This document shows, piece after piece, positions 27,560-36,323 of a stretch of 64,000 nt of DNA. The notes under the pieces were generated by a model. That model saw nothing but the letters and a program-made list of their open reading frames with translations. It was not told the origin of the DNA and did not search any database. The position numbers and the translations under genes are program-made. Source of the DNA: Actinoalloteichus caeruleus DSM 43889 (GTDB lineage Bacteria > Actinomycetota > Actinomycetes > Mycobacteriales > Pseudonocardiaceae); NCBI RefSeq assembly GCF_000429185.2, contig NZ_AUBJ02000001.1:2728001-2792000 (forward strand). Direction: 5' to 3'. Within the stretch, counting starts at the first letter, position 1. Each line of letters opens with the position of its first letter.

Positions 27560-27590
27560 CGGGCGCCGGGACGGTAGGGCCCGGCGCCCG
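27560..27590. terminator. Bidirectional hairpin terminator
   Basis: A perfect 11-bp stem (27560-27570 with 27580-27590) with a 9-base loop fills most of the 55-base gap between the convergent CBS and helicase genes. Confidence 0.7.
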
Positions 27591-27594
27591 AGGC

Positions 27595-29367
27595 TCACCA
27601 GGACCGCAGGGTCGCGATCCGCTCCTCCAGCTGTTCCACGGTGGCCATCGCGGTGGGCGGTCCGCCGCAGTGGCTCCGCAGCGCGTTGTGGATCGCCCCG
27701 TGGGGTTTCCTGGTCCGGTGGTGGTGGAGCGCCACGAGGGTGTTCAGCTCCTTGCGCAGCGCCGTGAGGTGTTCGGAGACGTTCCTCGGCCGTGCCTTGG
27801 GCTCGGGTGGTCTCGCCGCGGCCTCGGCGTCCGCCGCGGCCTTCCTGCGGGAGGCCTCGGCGAGTTGCTGGTCCTGTCGTTGCCGGAGCAGGGCCCGCAC
27901 CTGGTCGGGTTCGAGCAGTCCCGGCAACCCCAGGTAGTCCTGTTCCTCCCCGTTCCCGGCGAAGGCGGCGGTGCCGAACGAGGAACCGTCGTAGATGAGC
28001 TGGTCGAGCTCCGCGCTGGCCTCCAGGGCGGTGAAGGCGCGTTCGTCCTCGCCCGGTTCGTCGCGCTGCCGGTTCGCCTCGGCGAGGAGTTCGTCGTCCC
28101 ACCCCTCCTTCTCCCGGTGCGGCTTGCCCAGGACGTGGTCGCGTTGCGCCTCCAGCTGGCTGGCGAGCTCCAGCAGGACGGGCACGCTGGGCAGGAAGAC
28201 GCTCGCCGTCTCCCCCGGTCGCCGCGACCGGACGAAACGCCCGATGGCCTGCGCGAAGAACAACGGTGTCGAGGCGCTCGTGGCGTAGACGCCCACCGCC
28301 AGCCGGGGGACGTCGACCCCCTCGCTGACCATCCGGACGGCCACCATCCACGGCTCGTCGGAGTCGGAGAACTCGGAGATCCGCTTGGAGGCCGTGGGGT
28401 CGTCGGAGAGCACCACGGTGGGCGCGCTCCCGGTGTCCCGTTCGAGGATCTTCGCGTAGGCCTTCGCGGTGACGTGGTCCGAGGCGATGACGAGCCCCCC
28501 GGCATCCGGCATCCCGGCCGCGCGGAGCTGGTGAAGTCGGGTGTTGGCGGCGGCGAGCACCGACGGTATCCACTCCCCGGACGGGTCCAGCGCCGTGCGC
28601 CACGCCCGGGTCGTCTCCTCCTTGCTGAGGGGCTGCCCCAGCCTGGCCACGTACTCGTCGCCGGCGTTGGTCCGCCAGCGGGCCTCCCCCGAGTAGGCCA
28701 GGAAGAGCACGGGCCGGACCACGCCGTCCTTCAGCGCGTCCGAGTAGCCGTAGGAGTGGTCGGCGCGGCTGTGCAGCACCCCGGCCCCGTCCGGCTCGTA
28801 GGGGATGAACGGGATGGGCGTGTCGTCGCTGCGGAAGGGCGTCCCCGTCAGGGCGAGCCGCCGGGTGGCGGGGGTGAAGGCCTCCCGCACGGCGTCCCCC
28901 CAGGACAACGCGTCCCCCGCGTGGTGCACCTCGTCCAGGATCACCAGCGTCTTGCGGCGCTCGGTCCGGACCCGGTGCAGGTTGGGGTGCGCGGCGACCT
29001 GCGCGTAGGTAACGGCGACGCCCTGGAAGTCCTGGGAGTGGGCGCCCGCCGCGTTGCGGAAGTGGGAGTCGATGGCGATGCCGGTGCGCGCCGCGGCCTC
29101 CGCCCACTGGTGCTTCAGGTGCTCGGTGGGCGCGACGATCGTCACCGCCTCCACCTTGCGGTCGGCCAGCAGTTCGGAGGCCACCCGCAGACCGAAGGTG
29201 GTCTTGCCCGCCCCGGGGGTGGCCACCACCAGGTAGTCGGCGGGCCCGGTCGCCAGGTACCGGGTCAGTGCCCGTCGCTGCCAGGTCCGCAGCGGGCGGG
29301 CGGGCGGTGGCTGCTCCGCCGCCGGTGTGGAGGCCGGAGTACCGACCCCGATCTGCGACTCGGTCAC
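27595..29367 (-). CDS. DEAD/DEAH-box superfamily 2 helicase
   Basis: ATP-dependent nucleic-acid translocase or helicase of 590 residues. Motif Q/I region RPLRTWQRRAL and VVATPGAGKTT, motif II LVILDEVHHAGD, motif III TGTPFRSDD, motif V-like RMVSEGVDVPRLAVGVYA and motif VI QAIGRFVRSRRPGE are intact. The C-terminal 190 residues are charged, partly coiled coil, and carry no recognised domain. The GTG at 29367 is selected because upstream residues are Arg/Pro-rich; GGAAGGGG lies about 10 bases before it. It resembles the widespread actinobacterial SSL2/RadD-like helicases; a specific repair role is not shown. Confidence 0.88.
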   Translation of the reverse strand: MTESQIGVGTPASTPAAEQPPPARPLRTWQRRALTRYLATGPADYLVVATPGAGKTTFGLRVASELLADRKVEAVTIVAPTEHLKHQWAEAAARTGIAIDSHFRNAAGAHSQDFQGVAVTYAQVAAHPNLHRVRTERRKTLVILDEVHHAGDALSWGDAVREAFTPATRRLALTGTPFRSDDTPIPFIPYEPDGAGVLHSRADHSYGYSDALKDGVVRPVLFLAYSGEARWRTNAGDEYVARLGQPLSKEETTRAWRTALDPSGEWIPSVLAAANTRLHQLRAAGMPDAGGLVIASDHVTAKAYAKILERDTGSAPTVVLSDDPTASKRISEFSDSDEPWMVAVRMVSEGVDVPRLAVGVYATSASTPLFFAQAIGRFVRSRRPGETASVFLPSVPVLLELASQLEAQRDHVLGKPHREKEGWDDELLAEANRQRDEPGEDERAFTALEASAELDQLIYDGSSFGTAAFAGNGEEQDYLGLPGLLEPDQVRALLRQRQDQQLAEASRRKAAADAEAAARPPEPKARPRNVSEHLTALRKELNTLVALHHHRTRKPHGAIHNALRSHCGGPPTAMATVEQLEERIATLRSW

Positions 29368-29576
29368 CAGTGTTTGGCACCCCTTCCGGTGGACGGGCAC
29401 GAGGCCGGGCGCGGACACGCAAAAGGCCCTCACACGACGGTGCGCACCAGGGACGCGGTGAGGGCCCGGACAGCTTACCGGCCGACCCGGGCTCCGCCGT
29501 GGCGCGACGCGGTGGGCGGCGTTCGACCGGGGTCGCGACGCGGGCGGACCGTCGCATAGCGCATCCTTGACCGACG

Positions 29577-30791
29577 ATGGGTCCTCAGAGCAGTCACGAC
29601 GCCACCAGCACCCCGACCCCCCGGCGGGGGCCGTTGCGGCTGATGGGCAGAACCGTGTCACGTGCCTGGAACGACAACATCTTCTCCGAGGCGGCCGAGG
29701 CGGCCTTCTGGACGACGCTGTCGCTGCCCCCGCTGCTGCTCGGCCTGCTCGGGAGCCTGGGCTTCCTCGGTGAGTGGTTCGGCCAACAGCTCGTGGACAA
29801 CATCCACGGGAAGATCATCACGTTCAGCGAGACGATCTTCAGCGACAACGTCGTGCAGCAGATCATCGCTCCCACGGTGGAGGACGTGCTCACGCGAGGC
29901 CGGGGGGAGATCGTCTCCCTGGGCTTCGTCATCTCGCTGTGGGCCGGGTCCTCGGCCATCTCCTCCTACGTGGACGCGGTCACCGTCGCCTACCGGCAGT
30001 ACGACGTGCGGAACGCGGTGTGGCAGCGGTTGTTCTCGCTCCTGCTGTACCTCGCCGGCCTCGTCGTCGCCATCATCGGGCTCCCGGTCGTCGCGCTGGG
30101 CCCCGACATGCTGCCGCACCTGTTCCCGGAGAGCTGGCGGCCGACGCTCGTGGAGGTCCTCGGTTACTTCTACTACCCGGTGACCGGTGTCCTGCTGGTC
30201 ATCGCGCTGGCGATGTTCTACAAGGTGGCGCTGCCGCACAAACTGCCGTGGCACCGGGGGCTGCCGGGAGCGCTGCTCGCGATGGCGGTCTTCCTGGTCT
30301 CGAGCGCCGGGCTCCGCTGGTACATCACCTGGGTCACCGGCACCGGCTACACCTACGGGGCGCTCGCGACGCCGATCGCGTTCCTGCTGTTCGCGTTCTT
30401 CATCGGGTTCGCCATCGTGTTGGGCGCCCACTTCAACGCGGCGATCCAGGAGATGTGGCCGGCAAAGATGACCCACCGCGAACGGCGCCGGTGGCGGCGG
30501 CTCGGGATGGAACGGGTCGCCGAACAGCTGCGCCGCGAGGAGAGCCAACGCCGTTGGCAGGTCCAGCACGGGACCTCGGGCGACGCGGACGGCCCGCCGG
30601 CGGGCTCGGGCGAGGCGGGACCAGCCGCCGACCTGGTGGAACTGGAGGAGGAAGCGGGGCGGCCGGTCGACGCGGGCGGAGCCGCGCGGCCCGCCACGCC
30701 ACCGGGGGAGGCGGCTGGTCAGCCCGAACGGATGGGCGGCGGACGCCACCGGCGGGTGGAGGACGACGGGGACGAAGGGCGCCGGGGCTGA
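29577..30791 (+). CDS. YihY/virulence factor BrkB family membrane protein
   Basis: Polytopic membrane protein of 404 residues with six hydrophobic segments (about 42-62, 115-135, 152-175, 200-220, 235-255 and 272-295). Family hallmarks are AAFWTTLSLPPLLLG and SAISSYVDAVTVAYRQYDVR near the first third. Historically linked to ribonuclease BN by mistake and to serum resistance in Bordetella; the true function is unsettled. A C-terminal tail of about 100 residues is Arg/Glu/Gly-rich and disordered. The start could also be the ATG at 29643. M. tuberculosis has Rv2707 in the equivalent place. Confidence 0.87.
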   Translation: MGPQSSHDATSTPTPRRGPLRLMGRTVSRAWNDNIFSEAAEAAFWTTLSLPPLLLGLLGSLGFLGEWFGQQLVDNIHGKIITFSETIFSDNVVQQIIAPTVEDVLTRGRGEIVSLGFVISLWAGSSAISSYVDAVTVAYRQYDVRNAVWQRLFSLLLYLAGLVVAIIGLPVVALGPDMLPHLFPESWRPTLVEVLGYFYYPVTGVLLVIALAMFYKVALPHKLPWHRGLPGALLAMAVFLVSSAGLRWYITWVTGTGYTYGALATPIAFLLFAFFIGFAIVLGAHFNAAIQEMWPAKMTHRERRRWRRLGMERVAEQLRREESQRRWQVQHGTSGDADGPPAGSGEAGPAADLVELEEEAGRPVDAGGAARPATPPGEAAGQPERMGGGRHRRVEDDGDEGRRG

Positions 30792-30841
30792 CTTGTCCCC
30801 ACCGGAACCACCCCCGGCTCGTGGCCCGGGCCCGTCGGTGG

Positions 30842-30863
30842 GGCCGCGCTCAGCGGCGCGGCC
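30842..30863. terminator. Hairpin between BrkB and DUF3039 genes
   Basis: A perfect 8-bp stem (30842-30849 with 30856-30863) with a 6-base loop in the 81-base convergent gap. Confidence 0.5.
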
Positions 30864-30872
30864 GCCGCCGGA

Positions 30873-31139
30873 TCAGCTGTCACCGCCGCCGGGCGGGAGC
30901 GACTGGTAGATCTTCTTGCAGTCCGGGCAGACCGGAGCGCCCGGCTTGGGCGACCGCGTGACGGGGAACACCTCGCCGCAGAGCGCCACCACGTGCGTGC
31001 CCATGACCGCGCTCTCGGCGATCTTGTTCTTCCGCACGTAGTGGAACATCTTCGGCTCGTCGCCACCGGTGTCCTCGGTGTGCTCCGGCCGCGTGTCAAC
31101 ATCAGGCAGAGTCTGGGTCGGCGTACTCACATGACCCAT
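30873..31139 (-). CDS. DUF3039 small zinc-binding protein
   Basis: Conserved actinobacterial protein of 88 residues, unknown function. The signature FHYVRKNKIAESAVMGTHVV is followed by ALCGEVF and a VCPDCKKIYQSL cysteine pair; the cysteines probably bind zinc. The ATG at 31139 is used, but a GTG three codons later (31130) gives the more usual N-terminus STPTQTLPD. Equivalent to Rv2708c between BrkB and DUF3099/sigB. Confidence 0.85.
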   Translation of the reverse strand: MGHVSTPTQTLPDVDTRPEHTEDTGGDEPKMFHYVRKNKIAESAVMGTHVVALCGEVFPVTRSPKPGAPVCPDCKKIYQSLPPGGGDS

Positions 31140-31186
31140 GATGCCCCATGGTTCGACCAGGGGTGAACGAGAACAGGAGGCGGAGC

Positions 31187-32128
31187 GTGGTCAGCTCCAT
31201 GCGCACGCGGGCGAGCGAGGAGGTCGCCACCGCGGTCCGGGAGGGCCGGCCGGTGGTGGCGTTGGAGAGCACACTGCTCGCCCACGGGCTTCCCCCAGGT
31301 CACAACCGGAAGGTGGCGGCCAGGCTGGAGGCCGTGGTCCGGGAGCGGGGCGCCGTCCCCGCCACCATCGCGGTGCTCGACGGGGTCGCCCGGATCGGGT
31401 TGTCCGACGACGAGCTCGACCGGGTGTGCGATCCCGACGCCGGGCTCGTGAAACTGTCCCAGCGTGACCTGGGTCCCGTGCTGGGGCTGGGGCTCAGCGG
31501 GGCGACGACCGTGGCGAGCACCTGCGCCCTGGCCCACTCGGTGGGCGTGGGCGTCTTCGCCACCGGAGGTCTGGGCGGTGTCCACCGGGGGGCGGCGACC
31601 AGCTGGGACGTGTCGGCTGACCTGGGGGTCCTGGCCGGCACCCCGGTGGTGGTGGTGTGTTCCGGGGTCAAGTCGGTGCTGGACATCCCCGCCACCCTCG
31701 AGGTGCTGGAAACCTACTCCGTCCCGGTGCTGGCGTACCGGACGGACGCGTTCCCCGCCTTCTACCTGCGGGACTCCGGGCTGCCGGCCCCGTGGCGGGT
31801 GGACACCGCCGACCAGGTCGCGGCGACCGTGCTCGCCCACCGGACCGAGGTCCCGGGCGACTCCGGCGTGCTGGTGGCCAACCCGGTGCCCTCGGATGTC
31901 GAGATGGACCGGGACCTCCACGACCGGCTGCTGCGCGAGGGTCTCGACCTGCTCAGGAGCCGGGACGTGCGGGGCAAGGACGTGACACCGGTTCTCCTCG
32001 AGCACTTCCACTCGGGCAGCGGTGGCGCGAGCCTCGTCGCCAACGAGGGCCTGGTGGTGCACAACGCCGAGGTCGCCGCCGACGTCGCCGTGGCCATCTC
32101 CGAGCGGTCCGGACCGGTGCGGGCATGA
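31187..32128 (+). CDS. psuG: Pseudouridine-5'-phosphate glycosidase
   Basis: Reversibly cleaves pseudouridine 5'-phosphate to uracil and ribose 5-phosphate, allowing use of pseudouridine from RNA turnover. The 313 residues contain VVALESTLLAHGLPPGHN, GLSGATTVASTCALAHSVG, VFATGGLGGVHRGA, SGVKSVLDIPATLEVLET and ANPVPSDVEMD, all typical of IndA/PsuG. The GTG at 31187 follows AGGAGG at 7 bases, so the frame's earlier ATG is rejected. Its stop overlaps the start of a PfkB kinase (ATGA), giving a coupled degradation pair. Confidence 0.92.
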   Translation: MVSSMRTRASEEVATAVREGRPVVALESTLLAHGLPPGHNRKVAARLEAVVRERGAVPATIAVLDGVARIGLSDDELDRVCDPDAGLVKLSQRDLGPVLGLGLSGATTVASTCALAHSVGVGVFATGGLGGVHRGAATSWDVSADLGVLAGTPVVVVCSGVKSVLDIPATLEVLETYSVPVLAYRTDAFPAFYLRDSGLPAPWRVDTADQVAATVLAHRTEVPGDSGVLVANPVPSDVEMDRDLHDRLLREGLDLLRSRDVRGKDVTPVLLEHFHSGSGGASLVANEGLVVHNAEVAADVAVAISERSGPVRA

Positions 32129-33117
32129 TGGGCACCGCGCCGCCGGGGAACGGCACCCCGACCGTGGTGGTGGTCGGCGACGCCGGTCTCGACGTCGTGG
32201 CCAGGCACCGCGACCCGCTCGTCACCGGAGGGGACACCCGGGCTCGGATCAGGATGACCGCCGGCGGTGCCGGTGCGAACACCGCCGCCTGGCTGGCCAG
32301 GGAGGGGGTTCACCCCGTGCTGGTCGCCCGCGTCGGGGATGACGCCGCGGGCCGGCAGACCGAGACGGAGTTGGAGGCCGCCGGCGTGCGCTGCGCCTTC
32401 GCCGTCGACCCCGACGAGCCCACGTGCTGCGTGATCGTCCTGGTCGATGGCACGGGGCAACGGACGATGGTGCCGGACCGGGGGGCGAACGCCCGGTTCT
32501 CCCCGTCGGACGTCGACCCGGCCGTCATCGACGGCACCGCCCTCGCCGGGACGCCCGGGTGGTCCGCGCCCCGCCACCTCCACCTCTCGGGGTACGTGCT
32601 GCTCGACGCGAGTTCCCGGGACGCGGGTCTGGCCGCGTTGCGGGGGGCCAGGGCCGCCGGGCTCACCACCTCGGTGGACCCGCAGGCGGCCGTGCTGCTC
32701 ACCAGGGAGGGCTCGGAGGACTTCCTGGAGGCCGTGCGCGGGGTCGACCTCCTGCTGCCCAACCAGGACGAGCTGTTGGCCCTGACCGGTTCGGCCGACC
32801 CCTCGTCGGCCGAAGGGCTGCTGGACCTGGTGGGCGCGGTGGCGGTGACCGGCGGCGCCGAGGGCGCCTGGTGGGTCGACCGGGACGGTGTGCGGGGGGT
32901 GCCAGCGCCGCGGGTGGAGTGCGCGGACTCCACGGGGGCTGGCGACGCCTTCGACGCCGGCGTCGTCGCGGCCTGGCTGCGGGGCGCCTCGGCACGGGAG
33001 GCGTTGGCCGCCGGGGTGCTCGCGGGTACGGAGGCGGTGCGGCACGTCGGGGCGCAGCCCCCGTCGGCGACCCCGCCGGTCATCCGGTCGCTGCCCGAGG
33101 CCGTCGGTTCGGCCTGA
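32125..33117 (+). CDS. PfkB-family carbohydrate kinase, probable pseudouridine kinase
   Basis: Ribokinase-like kinase of 330 residues. N-terminal VVVVGDAGLDVVARH and the substrate-side GGAGANTAAWLAREG glycine motif, then PNQDELLALTG and the anion-hole/catalytic signature DSTGAGDAFDAGVVAAWL. Because it overlaps psuG by 4 bases, it most likely phosphorylates pseudouridine at the 5'-OH to supply PsuG; another nucleoside or sugar remains possible. Start ATG at 32125, with another ATG immediately after at 32128. Confidence 0.87.
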   Translation: MMGTAPPGNGTPTVVVVGDAGLDVVARHRDPLVTGGDTRARIRMTAGGAGANTAAWLAREGVHPVLVARVGDDAAGRQTETELEAAGVRCAFAVDPDEPTCCVIVLVDGTGQRTMVPDRGANARFSPSDVDPAVIDGTALAGTPGWSAPRHLHLSGYVLLDASSRDAGLAALRGARAAGLTTSVDPQAAVLLTREGSEDFLEAVRGVDLLLPNQDELLALTGSADPSSAEGLLDLVGAVAVTGGAEGAWWVDRDGVRGVPAPRVECADSTGAGDAFDAGVVAAWLRGASAREALAAGVLAGTEAVRHVGAQPPSATPPVIRSLPEAVGSA

Positions 33118-33123
33118 GTCCCG

Positions 33124-33157
33124 CCGGGTGGGGACCGGTTCCCGTCTCCCCACCCGG
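33124..33157. terminator. Hairpin between the PfkB kinase and DUF3099 genes
   Basis: A perfect 11-bp stem (33124-33134 with 33147-33157) with a 12-base loop, just past the kinase stop and in the convergent gap. Confidence 0.6.
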
Positions 33158-33209
33158 AGCGCCCGCCCCGCATGGCGCCGGACGGCCCCGGCGGGGCGGG
33201 CTCGGCGAG

Positions 33210-33524
33210 CTACTGGTCGATGACGGTGTGCTCCCGCGACTCGAGACGCCGGTGGTCGCGCTTGAACCGGCTCACCCGCTCCGCCTTCTTCGGCGGTCGG
33301 TCGTTGGCGATGAGCACCGCCATCCACGGCAACGGCACCGACAGCGCGACCAGCAGCAACGCCAGCCACCAGATCTGGTAGCAGAGCACGCCGGCGATCA
33401 CGCAGCCACCTCGGACACACATCATGATCATGTACTTGCGTTGACGCGCCGCGAGCTGGTCGTCCTGCGACGGCGCGGCCTCCGTGATGAGCACGGGCCG
33501 TGACTGCGCCGGTGAATCGGCCAC
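33210..33524 (-). CDS. DUF3099 membrane protein
   Basis: Small actinobacterial membrane protein of 104 residues. The cytoplasmic N-terminus contains [20 protein letters not shown]. Two close hydrophobic segments (about 31-49 and 52-72) form a hairpin in the membrane, followed by a basic tail with [20 protein letters not shown]. Function unknown. Counterpart of Rv2709, the neighbour of sigB. Confidence 0.85.
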   Translation of the reverse strand: MADSPAQSRPVLITEAAPSQDDQLAARQRKYMIMMCVRGGCVIAGVLCYQIWWLALLLVALSVPLPWMAVLIANDRPPKKAERVSRFKRDHRRLESREHTVIDQ

Positions 33525-33633
33525 GAGACCACCTCCGCTCCCATCGTCTCACTGTCGGCGACGGCGCCCCTGCCGGCGCCGGGTACGGTCCGGACATCCT
33601 CGGGGACGGTCCTCGTGGTGGGGAGGTGCCCGG

Positions 33634-34059
33634 ATGCGAGCGGTGGTGTCCAGGGTCACCCGGGCCCGGGTGCGGGTCGCCGGGAGGACCGTCGGCGAGA
33701 TCGAGCGCCCAGGACTGCTGGTGCTGGTCGGCGTGACGCACGAGGACGGCACGGACCAGGCGCGCGCGCTGGCGCGGAAGGTGCACGAACTGCGGGTGCT
33801 GCGGGACGAGGAGTCCTGTGCGACGAGCGGGGCACCCCTGCTCGTCGTCAGCCAGTTCACCCTCTACGGGGCCACCCGGAAGGGGCGCCGGCCGTCCTGG
33901 ACCGCGGCGGCACCACCGGAACGCGCGCGGCCGTTGGTCGAGGAGGTGGTACGCGACCTGCGGGAGAGGGGAGCGACCGTCGCCACTGGCCAGTTCGGGG
34001 CTGACATGGCGGTCGAGAGTGTCAACGACGGCCCCTTCACGGTGCTCGTGGAGGTCTGA
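33634..34059 (+). CDS. dtd: D-aminoacyl-tRNA deacylase
   Basis: Removes D-amino acids, and glycine mischarged on tRNA-Ala, from tRNAs in the cytosol. The 141 residues match the family length of about 145. Hallmarks are the N-terminal [15 protein letters not shown], the catalytic SQFTLYG motif, the RRPSW segment and the C-terminal cross-subunit NDGPFT motif. The normally conserved Gly-cisPro of GPVT is represented by this NDGPFT. ATG at 33634 with GGGGAGG 8 bases upstream. Divergent from DUF3099. Confidence 0.94.
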   Translation: MRAVVSRVTRARVRVAGRTVGEIERPGLLVLVGVTHEDGTDQARALARKVHELRVLRDEESCATSGAPLLVVSQFTLYGATRKGRRPSWTAAAPPERARPLVEEVVRDLRERGATVATGQFGADMAVESVNDGPFTVLVEV

Positions 34060-34178
34060 CGTCGTCGGATGGGCCAGCCGTCCCCGTCACGAGACCCCAC
34101 TCCCGAGTAACGCCACTACTCCCTTCGGGTGACAACGCCACTTCTGTGACGTGCACGACCGCGTTTTGGCAACGGAAC

Positions 34179-34205
34179 GGGAACGAATCCGCGATCCACC
34201 GCGTT
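34179..34205 (+). promoter_or_regulatory. ECF sigma-type promoter upstream of sigB
   Basis: GGGAAC at 34179-34184 and GTT at 34203-34205 are separated by 18 bases, matching the GGAAY-N18-GTT pattern used by SigR/SigH/SigE-class sigma factors. It lies about 125 bases before the sigB start. Confidence 0.55.
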
Positions 34206-34330
34206 GAGCGGGTAGCAAACGTCGAAAACGGCCTGGGAACCCGGCAGCGGTGGCGCGAATCCCCGGGCCTCCGCTGACGCGTCGCGCCCGCCGACGCGGC
34301 GCTCCAGCATCCCGACAGGGAGGTAAGTCA

Positions 34331-35305
34331 ATGACCGTCCCGCAGACCGTCCCTACTTCGGAAGCTTACGCCGAGGCGGACATCGATGCGCAGGGCCCGG
34401 CCGCTGATCTTGTTCGGGTCTACCTCAACGGGATCGGGCGTACCGCTCTGTTGACCGCTCAGCAAGAGGTCGACCTCGCCAAGCGTATCGAAGCCGGTGT
34501 GTTCGCCGAGCACGTGCTCGACACCGACCCCGAGCTGTCCCCTGGTCGTCGCTCTGACCTGCGCGCACTGGTGCGGGACGGGCACCGGGCCAAGAACCAC
34601 CTCCTGGAGGCGAACCTCCGGCTCGTGGTCAGCCTGGCCAAGCGCTACACGGGCCGGGGCATGCCCCTGCTGGACCTCATCCAGGAGGGCAACCTCGGAC
34701 TGATCCGCGCCGTCGAGAAGTTCGACTACACGAAGGGCTTCAAGTTCTCGACCTACGCCACCTGGTGGATCCGGCAGGCCATCACGCGGGGCATGGCCGA
34801 CCAGGGGCGGACCATCCGCCTCCCGGTGCACCTCGTCGAGCAGGTGAACAAGCTCGCGCGGATCAAGCGTGACCTGCACCAGCAGCTGGGGCGGGAGGCC
34901 ACGCACGAGGAGCTGGCCAACGAGTCGGGGCTCCCGGTGGGCAAGGTGTCCGACCTGCTCGACCACTCCCGTGACCCGGTGAGCCTGGACATGCCGGTGG
35001 GCGCGGAGGAGGACGCCCCACTGGGTGACTTCATCGAGGACGGCGAGGCAACCGACGCGGAGAACGCGGTGATCTCCGGCCTCCTCCAGGACGACCTCCG
35101 CCGGGTTCTCGCCACTCTTGACGAGCGCGAACAGAACGTCATCCGCCTGCGGTACGGGCTGGAGGACGGTCAGCCGCGAACGCTCGACCAGATCGGCCGC
35201 ACGTTCGGGCTCTCCCGGGAACGCGTCCGCCAGATCGAGCGCGAGGTGATGGCGAAGCTGCGGCAGGGCGACCGGGCCGAGCGGCTGCGCGCCTACGCGT
35301 CCTGA
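34331..35305 (+). CDS. sigB: Principal-like RNA polymerase sigma factor SigB
   Basis: Group 2 sigma factor of 324 residues, dispensable paralogue of SigA used in stress and stationary phase in mycobacteria. It lacks the long Ala/Lys N-terminus of SigA. Region 1.2/2 begins [21 protein letters not shown]; region 2.4 reads [17 protein letters not shown]; region 4 has [21 protein letters not shown]. The ATG at 34331 follows GGGAGG at 8 bases. Its ECF-type promoter suggests induction by an alternative sigma factor. sigA and sigB are 18 kb apart here against a few kb in M. tuberculosis, because of inserted genes. Confidence 0.95.
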   Translation: MTVPQTVPTSEAYAEADIDAQGPAADLVRVYLNGIGRTALLTAQQEVDLAKRIEAGVFAEHVLDTDPELSPGRRSDLRALVRDGHRAKNHLLEANLRLVVSLAKRYTGRGMPLLDLIQEGNLGLIRAVEKFDYTKGFKFSTYATWWIRQAITRGMADQGRTIRLPVHLVEQVNKLARIKRDLHQQLGREATHEELANESGLPVGKVSDLLDHSRDPVSLDMPVGAEEDAPLGDFIEDGEATDAENAVISGLLQDDLRRVLATLDEREQNVIRLRYGLEDGQPRTLDQIGRTFGLSRERVRQIEREVMAKLRQGDRAERLRAYAS

Positions 35306-35342
35306 CGCCGAGGACCCACCCGGGGTCAGGACGAGTCGGCCT
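35299..35342 (+). terminator. Possible sigB terminator
   Basis: GTCCTGAC at 35299-35306, overlapping the sigB stop, pairs perfectly with 35335-35342 across a 28-base loop that could fold further. Weak candidate. Confidence 0.35.
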
Positions 35343-35702
35343 CCCACCGCCCCGGCGCCACGCCGACGGTGGACCCACCTCGGCACCGGACCAGGCCGGG
35401 CCGCTCCGGTGGCGGCCGCCATGCGGGCACGCGGCGCGAACACCGAGCCGTCCGCGCCGGGGCACCCAGGCCGGCGACCGCGGGCGACATCGCGCGCGGT
35501 ACCGAGTCCCGGGCCTCCCCACCTCGTCACCGGGCGTCCACGCGGTCCGGGAACTCCGCGCCCGTCCCGACGTGGGACGGGGGCGTCACCACCTCGGCTC
35601 CCGCCCCGGGGACGGCGCGGGCCCCCAGCACCCAGCCCCCACGGACGAGAAAAAACCTGGCACCGAGGCAACCCGCCGGACCAGCGGGTCCGTCTCCTGA
35701 GC
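35306..35702. other. 397-base gap between sigB and a lipoprotein gene
   Basis: Apart from the possible sigB terminator, nothing is supported; open frames here are Arg/Pro/Gly-rich without codon bias. No Shine-Dalgarno is visible before the lipoprotein ATG. Confidence 0.4.
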
Positions 35703-36191
35703 ATGAGACGCCTTACTACCGCAGTCGGCGCCGGCGTCCTGTTCCTGGGGATCTCCGCCTGCGCCGACTCCAACGAAGACAGTGGTGTCGGGCTGGGTGG
35801 CCAACCGTCCCAGGCACCTCCGACCAGCAGCGAGCAGGAGGCCCCGCCCAGCGCGGAGGAACCCGAGACGCGCCCGGCCGAGGCGGTCGACGTCCCCGAG
35901 GAACAGGTCGACACGGCTGCCATCGACGAGGGCTACCCGGTCGAGGTCTGGACCCTCGATGAGGGAGCGGTCCTCGGGGCGATGGGCCAGGAGGGCGGAT
36001 GCGGCACGGTCAGCGCCTCCGCGACCGAGGACGAGGAGTCGGTGACGCTCCTGCTCACCGAGGACATCCCGACCTCCGGCCCCTGCACGATGGACATCCG
36101 GTTCCGCGCGGTCAGCGTGGACCTGGACCAGCCCCTGGGCGACCGAACCGTCGTCCTCGAGACCGAGACCGTCGGACCGCCCTCCTCCTGA
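35703..36191 (+). CDS. Putative lipoprotein of unknown function
   Basis: A 162-residue protein with a lipoprotein signal peptide: basic MRRLTT, hydrophobic core, lipobox ISAC with the lipid-attachment Cys at about residue 20. The mature part starts with a 50-residue acidic, Pro/Glu/Ser-rich spacer and then a small globular domain (about 75-160) with two cysteines (GGCGTV and GPCTMD). No family recognised. It would be anchored on the outer face of the membrane. Convergent with the acetyltransferase gene, with a strong hairpin between. Confidence 0.75.
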   Translation: MRRLTTAVGAGVLFLGISACADSNEDSGVGLGGQPSQAPPTSSEQEAPPSAEEPETRPAEAVDVPEEQVDTAAIDEGYPVEVWTLDEGAVLGAMGQEGGCGTVSASATEDEESVTLLLTEDIPTSGPCTMDIRFRAVSVDLDQPLGDRTVVLETETVGPPSS

Positions 36192-36203
36192 CGGACTCGG
36201 CCC

Positions 36204-36251
36204 CACCCCGGGGACCCGGCCGGTGACCGCCGGCTCGCGGTCCCCGGGGTG
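36204..36251. terminator. Bidirectional two-tier hairpin terminator
   Basis: A perfect 13-bp stem (36204-36216 with 36239-36251) whose loop contains a further GCCGG/CCGGC hairpin, between convergent genes. Confidence 0.7.
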
Positions 36252-36323
36252 TCGTGGTCCGAGGACCCCCGACGCCAGCGCGCCCGGAACGGTGTCCCCG
36301 GGGGCCACTCCGGGCCCCTCAAC

